Of a stretch of DNA of 64,000 nucleotides, positions 57,801 through 64,000 are shown piece by piece (within the stretch, counting starts at the first letter, position 1; every line of letters starts with the position of its first letter). Source of the stretch: Aspidapion aeneum (taxonomy: Eukaryota; Arthropoda; Insecta; Coleoptera; Brentidae); NCBI GenBank assembly GCA_963576565.1, contig OY755040.1, positions 86,335,522-86,399,521 on the forward strand, read 5' to 3'. The notes under the pieces were generated by a model, which was not told the DNA's origin, did not search any database, and saw only the letters and a program-made list of their open reading frames with translations. The position numbers and the translations under genes were made by a program.

Positions 57801-58919
57801 AGTCACTTATACAACAAAACTGAACAAAATTGTTCAGAAATTTCGTTTCTCGGGTAAATCTTTTGAAACTGCTTGACCTTCAAACACCTTTTAAATCAAA
57901 ATCATAAGTACAAATAAATCAAAGACATTTTGAGAATAATTTAGTGTGACTTTTTTTAGCACATACCAATATAGTACATTTTTTAATCCTAACTGTCATT
58001 CAAAAAATGTACAGAGTATCTCAAAGTTTGGTAGTTTTAATACTTCTAGGTCTAGGGGATATGAAAATCATCAGAGCTTCATATTTTTAAACTTCGGCAT
58101 CCGTATTTGAGAATATAACCTCAAAATGTTAATATGTCTATTCAGACGCCGACACTGGTAAATCGATAGCTGTACTCGATGTATCAAGACTAAATATACG
58201 TATGTCGTGTTTCATACAGCGTTGTTATACACTTTCTTAAAAATATTTCTCTTTTTTCTAACTTATAGGCGCATGTTGGGGTAAAAGCGAATTGTTTTTA
58301 TGAATGAATTTTTATCGTTGTTCCGGGTCTTTTGGCCTGGGTTGGTCTCCTAATATGTTAATAATTAATACTATTTACCTACCTACTAAATAAATATTTA
58401 AAAATTTAAAATAAAATATAAGAAAAATGTTTTTATTTATATTATGGGCGATTCTTATTTTTTAAGTTATAACAGAATTCAGCTCGAATTTTGTTGCGCT
58501 TATAGCAGTTTAACACATAATCAAACTAACTAAAGTTTATAATTATATACTTTCTTCTGAAAAAACTAAAATCTTAAGCATATTGAATTGATAAGTGAGG
58601 TAAGTGAGTGGCAGAATAGATTTGTCCTGTAAATGTGATTTATGTCCCGCTACCTTCTTTCACTTTTCAAAATAAAGTACTAATTTTATTAACAGTTGTT
58701 TTTTAAATGATATCACTTGATTTGACTGCAAAATTTTTCCAAAATATTTTACTTGTGTTTTTCTTGTAGTTTTAAACTTTTTTTTATTTTTTAGTAATGG
58801 GAGCACAAACATAGAAACAAGTTTTTGACTAGGTACACAAGTGACTCAGAACCTGGATACAAAATGTATATTTTTTTTAGATGCAAATAACTTGATGTTT
58901 TTAGTAAGGTTTAGTAATT

Positions 58920-59406
58920 CCTACACTCCAAAAACATGTTTAAAATAATTATATCTTATGCTGTTTTATTTTATAAAAAAATTACATTGTTCTAAAAAAA
59001 ATTATACTGAAGACAGAGACACCACAAACTATAACTGATTACATTTAGTCTGCCTCAGATTAATTTCTTTAGTGATTTTCGAACAACAAGATCATACGTG
59101 AGTACTAATCAACAAATAAATAATAAACAAATGAGAATTGCTTCACAATAATATCGGGCACTTCCGAAGGCTACAATTTACACAATGTGTTCACCTATAT
59201 ACATAGATAGTTAAATAAGCAAATTCCTTAGCAAACCTGGAAACCATATTTAAATAGTAAAATTCTTCTCCCCAAATTTTCGGTATCCTCATGTTTTAAG
59301 ACATTATTCTAAAGTTGTCAGACACCTTTATACAACATTATATAGTAACTACTGGCCGTAATTTAAACAAGTAGTATGTTTTCAAGACTAGGCACTAGTT
59401 TTCTTT
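58920..59406. other. AT-rich spacer
   Basis: No gene or repeat boundary recognised between the end of the giant inverted repeat and the orphan frame at 59407. Confidence 0.5.
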
Positions 59407-59916
59407 TTAATAAAAATATGCTGCCTGCAAATTTATATTTTTTTCATATTTAGGTTTTGTCTTGGTTTTAAATAAAGGCTGAATAATATTTTTGTATTTA
59501 GTCTTACAAGCTTGCATTCTTAAACGCCCTCTAGAATCTCGTTGGACACTGCTTAGCTCTAATATTTGTTTGTAGATCTGATGCTCTAGAAGTGAAAAGT
59601 TCTTTGGTTCTTTAAATAATACGAAGTTTTCAAGCCCCGCAGTGTTCTTGAAAATGTGATCATCTAAAGCAATATTCTCATTATCCATTTATATTTTCGT
59701 ATTACCTAACATCCACTTATTGTTATAATATCGGGGGACCAAAACCTTATTATACACATCTTCCTTATTGGAATCATTATCGTCTTGAACAAAATTTAAT
59801 GCAGTATGTTTTTGAGGTTTGAAGACTGACTTCAAAAAGTTTTCTGTTTGCTCTTCCTTGTCTAATTCCACTCTTTCTAATACGGAGCACCTATCATTTA
59901 CACCGTACAACAACAT
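59407..59916 (-). pseudogene. Orphan reading frame of about 170 codons with one in-frame stop
   Basis: Two minus-strand open frames, 59916-59689 and 59688-59407, are in the same phase and separated only by a TAA, so they look like one protein with one stop. The sequence is hydrophilic and charged: EEQTENFLKSVFKPQK near the start, an acidic DDNDSNKED patch, VLVPRYYNNKWML before the stop, and SVQRDSRGRLRMQACKTKY and a basic patch near the end. I do not recognise the family. The position just upstream of BEL-2 and on the other strand gives no functional clue. Confidence 0.4.
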
Positions 59917-59970
59917 ATTGGTAAGTTAATTATGTTTAAACTACACCTGAGGATAGCTGAATTACGTCTG

Positions 59971-60020
59971 CAGTACATCTGAAGTACAGCTTAAGTACAT
60001 CTGAAGTACAGCTTAAGTAC
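59971..60020. repeat. 22-base tandem repeat AGTACATCTGAAGTACAGCTTA
   Basis: Two full units and a partial one directly before the putative LTR of BEL-2. The AAGTAC half-sites resemble the palindromic minisatellite at 9.7 and 20.7 kb. Confidence 0.85.
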
Positions 60021-60290
60021 TGTTAGCTCCCGCTAAATTTCGCGGTTGTTTATATCTATTTTTAAAAACACACAACTGTATGAAGGACAAAGCGCATTTC
60101 GCGTATTTGGATATGCGCACCAACAACCAGTGAGATCCTTGTCAATCGCCTAGAGAAAATGGCGTGTTAATTTCGTTCTCCAACTATTTCAAATATCTAC
60201 ACCTGAAAGTGCTCGATTTTTGTGTACTGAAGCATAGAACTAGAAACTTCAACCCTTCAGCTACGTGGTGACATCATTAGATCCATTCAG
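60021..60290 (+). repeat. Putative 5' LTR of BEL-2
   Basis: Starts TGTTAGCTCCCGC after unrelated tandem repeats. The end is placed before CCCTTGGAACG, where similarity to the 52-kb fragment begins. The partner LTR is outside the window, so the limits are provisional. A primer-binding site could be TGGAACGAGGAGAAAGTG at about 60299, but no tRNA match was assigned. Confidence 0.5.
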
Positions 60291-60328
60291 GGGCCCCTTG
60301 GAACGAGGAGAAAGTGGCTGCAAAACTG

Positions 60329-60801
60329 GTGAGTGCATTTGTTCTGATTACCGTTGTGTGACACCAATATTTTACCTATGGACGTTTGATTATTTCGTAA
60401 TTCATATCAATATTTATGTTGGTTCGCGCTTTCATTAATTAAAATATTTACAGTCCATTGCATTTAACGTTTTTCTAACCGTGGACTAACATAAAGTGGT
60501 CCTTTTCGAGCCGAATTATTTTTAAATAATAAATCCATACGACGGTATTAATAATTATTTGCAAGCCGAGGCGGCCTTGAATTTTTCGCATCGTATTTGA
60601 AACGTCGAGAGAGAAAGTCGGCGCAGTACCTGGTTTTGGTCCGCTGCTATGGTAACGGGTCTACTCCGCGTGGTATAAACAAAAGCGAGTAGGAATCAAA
60701 ACAAACAAAACAAACGTTCAGTGTGATAGGGTTAAAACAATTTTCATCAATTGCGATAAATTAGTGCATATTTTCGACAATTCGTCATTTTTCTATTTCA
60801 G
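60329..60801 (+). promoter_or_regulatory. Candidate intron in the BEL-2 leader
   Basis: CTG|GTGAGTGC is a strong donor at 60329, and TTTTTCTATTTCAG| is a strong acceptor ending at 60801. Both signals are kept in the related fragment at 52124-52655 despite divergence and length change between them. Removal would bring the Gag ATG (60864) close to the LTR end. Confidence 0.6.
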
Positions 60802-60863
60802 AAGCATTAATTTAGCGTTAATTGTATATTTACCGACAATTTCGTCATTTCAAAGGTAAAATC

Positions 60864-62132
60864 ATGTCTGTCAAAAAAGCCGCGCAAAAACGCAAGGGTT
60901 TTTTATCTGCGATCACCGAGTGTTATGTGTTGTCACAGAACGCGGAAAAGGATGAAAGAGCAAGAAACGAGTTTCAAGTGAGGTATTCCGATTTGGATGA
61001 AACCTTCGATAAATGCATGCTGGCGCATAATGACGTCATTATGTTGATAGACGACTCGGACGATGAGGAGTTTAAAACGCAGGATGCGATCCTTTCAGAA
61101 GCTCGTAAATATTTTTATGCGTGTAAGGGGGTTTACTCTAAAATATTTCCGGTTGAGGCCCCATCCTTTTCGGGATCATATGTTCGACAAAACGAATCTG
61201 AAACTCCAAAACTCAAAGAGTTAGGTATTCCCATATTCCGAGGTGATAAAAAATTATGGCCAAGCTTTTTCGATCTTTTTAATAACATTATAGATCAAAA
61301 TCAAAGTCTAAGTAACGTTCGAAAACTTCAATATTTATTTTCATATCTCGAGGATGAGCCTTTAAAATTGATATCAGGGATTAGCTTATCTGATCAAAAT
61401 TATAAAATTGCTTACGACAAATTAGTCAATAGATATCAAAACAAGCGAGACCTCGCAAATGATGCTTTAAGCTCAATTATGAACTCTACCTTAAAAAACG
61501 AGTCAGCTAAAGAATTACGTAATTTAATTGACACCTTTTCTGAATCCCTAGAAATTTTAAAATCACTTAGCTTTGACGTTGACAGTTGGGACTTTATTAT
61601 TTTTTTCATTTTATTAGAAAAATTGGATATTCCAACGCGTTCAAATTTCGAAATGAGTCACGCCAATACTAATACCGAAATTCCCACTTTTCAGTCACTT
61701 TTTCAATTTCTAGAAAAAAGATGTAAAGTTTTGGAATCACTTCCTCAATCAACAGCACCCAAAAAGGTGCCTATCTATCAAAAATCAAATTCTATGCAAA
61801 ATCAGTCTGGGCAAAAGCTTACCTATCAAAATTCAAATTCTATGCGAAGTCAGTTTGGGCAAAAGCCTACCTATAAATCATCCAATTCGCCTTTTATAGG
61901 ACTGGCTGGTACATCAACTAATTCAAGTACGGGAATAAAATGTTTCCGGTGTAATCAAGGTCACGTGCTTTCGAAATGTCAAACATTTCTTGATCTCTCA
62001 CCTATCGATCGCCTATCTTTCGTCAAACAGAAAAAATTATGTCTAGCGTGTTTTCATCCCTTGCATGATGTAGATACGTGCAAATCAAAATATTCATGCA
62101 GGACTTGCAGTAGTAAAAGGCACACACTTTAA
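60864..62132 (+). CDS. gag: BEL-2 Gag
   Basis: About 422 codons from ATG 60864 (MSVKKAAQKRKGF). This start is preferred because the 52-kb fragment also starts there; the frame is open further upstream without an ATG. Residues about 120-295 match DUF1759 (LKELGIPIFRGDKKLWPSFF, YDKLVNRYQNK, SAKELRNLIDTFSESLEIL). Residues 304-342 contain a three-fold repeat built on Y-x-x-S-N-S-M-x-x-Q-x-G-Q-K. Knuckles begin at residue 360 (CFRC...H...C) and continue CLAC and CRTC. A one-base loss near 62120 ends the frame inside the last knuckle. It would form the particle and bind RNA. Confidence 0.92.
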   Translation: MSVKKAAQKRKGFLSAITECYVLSQNAEKDERARNEFQVRYSDLDETFDKCMLAHNDVIMLIDDSDDEEFKTQDAILSEARKYFYACKGVYSKIFPVEAPSFSGSYVRQNESETPKLKELGIPIFRGDKKLWPSFFDLFNNIIDQNQSLSNVRKLQYLFSYLEDEPLKLISGISLSDQNYKIAYDKLVNRYQNKRDLANDALSSIMNSTLKNESAKELRNLIDTFSESLEILKSLSFDVDSWDFIIFFILLEKLDIPTRSNFEMSHANTNTEIPTFQSLFQFLEKRCKVLESLPQSTAPKKVPIYQKSNSMQNQSGQKLTYQNSNSMRSQFGQKPTYKSSNSPFIGLAGTSTNSSTGIKCFRCNQGHVLSKCQTFLDLSPIDRLSFVKQKKLCLACFHPLHDVDTCKSKYSCRTCSSKRHTL

Positions 62133-62782
62133 CTCATATCTTAGAAACTAATCAAGAGTCTGGAAGCCAAGATACTAGTCCTGTCATTCACACACCACCT
62201 GTCAATAATCTTCATGTGTCATTAAATGCCTGAGGACCTTCAGGTACCTTTCTTTTATGCACCGCCATAATAGATGATATGGACGGTTGCGGAAATTTTC
62301 AACCTGTAAGGGCACTGCTTGATTCTGGATCACAGACAGGATTCATCAGTGAAAAGTGTATTCAGCGTCTTAATCTTCCTAGGCGAAGTTACACCACTGA
62401 AATATTCGGATTAAATCAGATGTCTTCTTTCACTTCCAAAGGGCTCGTTCAATGTCACATTAAGCCACAAGGACAAGTCACTCCTTTACTTAATTTCGAA
62501 GCAATTGTTGTTCCACAACTATGTTCCAATATGCCTACATTCTCTTTGAACGATAATCAGTGGAAACACTTGGAAGACCTTAAACTTGCCGACCCATCTT
62601 ATTTCAAATCTAGACCTGTGGACCTGGTTATTGGTTGCGAGCTATTCGCACAGATATTCAAGGAGGGCAGGGTTCTTGGACAGGTAGGGCAGCCTTCAGC
62701 CCTTGAAACTATCTTTGGCTGGGTCGTCATGGGAAAGGTTGACGAAGTAGGTAGTCTTACGGAACGAACCAGTTGTTTTTAA
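62133..62782 (+). pseudogene. BEL-2 aspartic protease (DUF1758)
   Basis: After the slip the frame reads LETNQESGSQDTSP, meets a TGA at 62230, then is open from before 62279 to 62782. ALLDSGSQTGFISEKCIQRL holds an intact D-S-G active site near residue 17 of the 62279 frame. LPRRSYTTEIFGLN, RPVDLVIGCELFAQI and SALETIFGWVVMGKV are the later conserved blocks. The protease would process the polyprotein. A missing T in a T run near 62780 shifts the frame into RT. Confidence 0.9.
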
Positions 62783-64000
62783 CGAGTCATTCACCTCCTT
62801 TAGAGGTCATTCTCCCTAGGTTTTGGGAAATCGAACATTTGCCTAAAAAACAAATCTTATCAAAGGAAGAAAAACAGGCAGAATCAATTTTTACTGCTAG
62901 TGTAGTACGGCAACCGAGCGGTAGATTCATGGTAGATCTTCCGTTTAAAGATAAAATAAACCCTAACCTAGGAAATACTTATCCACAAGCTTATCGTAGA
63001 TTTTTACTTCTAGAAAATAGATTAACCAAAAATCCTGATCTGTACACTGCCTATTCAAGTTTCATGCAAGACTATATTGATTCTAATTATATGAGTTTAG
63101 TTTTATCTAATCAACCAAAGGTCGACGTATCGTGTTTTTTAGCACATCATTGCGTACTAAAGCCGGAAAGCTTAAGTACAAAATTAAGGGTAGTCTGGGA
63201 TTGTTCGGCAGTCACCCCAAAAAATATTAGTCTCAATGACACATTGTTATCTGGACCGAAACTTCAAAAGGAAATTGCTTCTTTACTCCTTACGTTTCGT
63301 CTTAATCCTATTGCCTACATTGCTGACATCAAACAGATGTTCCGTCAAGTCCTTATCAATCCTTATCACCGTCCTTATCAAAGGATATTGTGGAGGTTTT
63401 CTCCACAGGACCCACTTTCAGTGTGGGAACTTTCTAATGTCACTTTTGGCATGACATGCTCACCTTTTCTAGCCATGCGTACCTTAAATGAGCTGGCAGA
63501 GAGAGAACAGGAACGTTTTCCTATGGCTAGTACTGTTCTAAAAACGTCAATCTATATCGACGATATCTTGGGAACTAGCCCTTCGCTTTCTGAAGCTCTC
63601 TCCCTTCAAACAGAACTCAATGATTTGTTGAAGTCGGGAGGATTTGAACTTAAAAAATGGGCAAGCAATTGTCCTGAGTTATTGGCAACATTGCCAGAGT
63701 CCGATCGTCAAATGCCTCTCTCTTTCGACAAGGAGGAACCCCACTTTATCAAAGTTTTAGGACTTCAATGGCATCCAAAAAACGACATTTTTTCTTATCA
63801 ATGCCGAATGAAGGACAAACCCCCAACCAAACGTTCTATTTTATCTATCATAGGGACAATCTTCGATCCCTTAGGTTTTCTTTGTCCCTTGTTGCTACAA
63901 GCAAAATTTATTTTGCAACAGTTGTGGATATCGAAAATAGGCTGGGACGAAGAACCAGATTCTTCAATCATCGACTCTTGGAACAAACTTCGTTCTGAAT
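62782..64000 (+). CDS. BEL-2 reverse transcriptase, partial (runs off window)
   Basis: Open for the remaining 406 codons. Early blocks LPRFWEIEHLPKK and GRFMVDLPFKDKINPNLGNT match BEL-1. Then CFLAHHCVLKPE, KLRVVWDCSA, AYIADIKQMFRQVLI with the first catalytic Asp, ILWRFSPQDP, TFGMTCSPFLAMRTLNELA and SIYIDDILG with both catalytic Asp residues, then GGFELKKWASN, VLGLQWHPKNDIF and ILSIIGTIFDPLGFLCPLLL. No stop or slip was seen in this stretch. RNase H and integrase are expected beyond 64000. Overlapping frames at 63236, 63768 and 63798 are shadows. Confidence 0.93.

Larger units (their letters stand above)
47112..58919. repeat. Giant inverted repeat, arms about 47112-51615 and 53935-58919
   Basis: Outer match: 'aaaccttactaaaaatatta' (47119) mirrors 'ttttagtaaggttt' (58899). 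Further pairs: ACCAAAAGACCCGGAACA (48559) with 'ttccgggtcttttggcc' (58322); 'gccaaatattgttcaataaa' (49396) with 'ttattgaacaatatttggc' (57282); 'gcgtaaaaagtagctttgct' (50820) with 'agcaaagctactttttacgc' (54751); TTCAGCCAGAGCTATAACAG (51581) with TGTTATAGCTCTGGCTGAA (53932). The arms are diverged and differ by indels, for example the non-LTR remnant at 47362-47955 in the left arm only. The 2.3-kb centre carries a BEL fragment and an orphan frame. Confidence 0.88.
60021..64000 (+). mobile_element. BEL/Pao LTR retrotransposon 2, 5' part
   Basis: Putative LTR, leader with an intron-like segment, Gag, protease and RT; the rest lies beyond the window. Two single-base slips and one stop were seen in the coding part (near 62120, at 62230 and at 62780), fewer than in BEL-1. 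A distinct family from BEL-1 by sequence, though in the same superfamily. Confidence 0.92.

Noticed and set aside
47112..58919. Densovirus-like or Maverick integration, suggested by long inverted repeats
   Set aside because: No capsid, replicase, integrase or DNA polymerase motif is present in the arms or the centre; the arms are far longer than densovirus terminal repeats.

Overview
The window looks like transposon-dominated intergenic DNA from an arthropod, most likely an insect. The evidence is the set of element types: Ty1/copia elements primed by a half initiator-Met tRNA, BEL/Pao elements, several non-LTR retrotransposon remnants, a pogo/Tigger-type MITE, and repeats resembling the mini-me/DINE (Helentron-related) elements. 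The background is AT-rich. No bacterial operon, tRNA, rRNA or convincing host housekeeping gene was seen. Species cannot be named from this sequence. Almost every long reading frame belongs to a mobile element and is broken by stops, frameshifts or insertions. LAYOUT. 1-8791: plus-strand copia element (A), split inside its integrase by a minus-strand copia element (B, 1962-6334) with matching LTRs and a 5-base target duplication. 8.9-21.9 kb: a large, diverged inverted repeat whose arms carry mirror-image arrays of a palindromic AGTACTTG repeat. Its left arm is split by about 4.8 kb that contains a 63-base-arm palindrome overlapping a hammerhead ribozyme (10141-10194), a fragment of an RT-linked element and a mini-me-like element. 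Its centre holds a palindromic repeat split by a Tigger MITE, plus two non-LTR fragments. 22-24.6 kb: degenerate long-period tandem repeats. 25.2-29.8 kb: an APE-endonuclease/RT non-LTR element broken by a ~2 kb insertion and by an 809-bp solo LTR placed just before its YADD motif. 29.85-30.4 kb: a degenerate short-motif array. 31.4-37 kb: three more copies of the mini-me-like element, one carrying a 2.04-kb (CAGA)n array grown from its internal tetranucleotide seed. 38-39 kb: an RT fragment of the same broad family as the 12-kb fragment. 41.3-46.9 kb: a nearly full BEL/Pao element on the minus strand, with its integrase region interrupted by a hairpin MITE. 47.1-58.9 kb: a second giant inverted repeat with arms of roughly 4.5 to 5 kb. 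Its centre carries a 5' fragment of a BEL element, fresh tandem duplications and a 108-codon orphan frame. 59.4-59.9 kb: an orphan frame with one internal stop. 60.0-64.0 kb: the 5' part of a second BEL/Pao element that runs off the window. HOW THE PARTS RELATE. The genes do not form a host pathway. Each retroelement encodes its own capsid (Gag), protease, polymerase, RNase H and, for LTR elements, integrase. The nesting gives a relative order of insertion: copia B is younger than copia A; the solo LTR is younger than the non-LTR element it splits; the hairpin MITE is younger than BEL-1. The most notable item is the hammerhead ribozyme, because the palindrome containing it would force the transcript to choose between a long hairpin and an active ribozyme fold.
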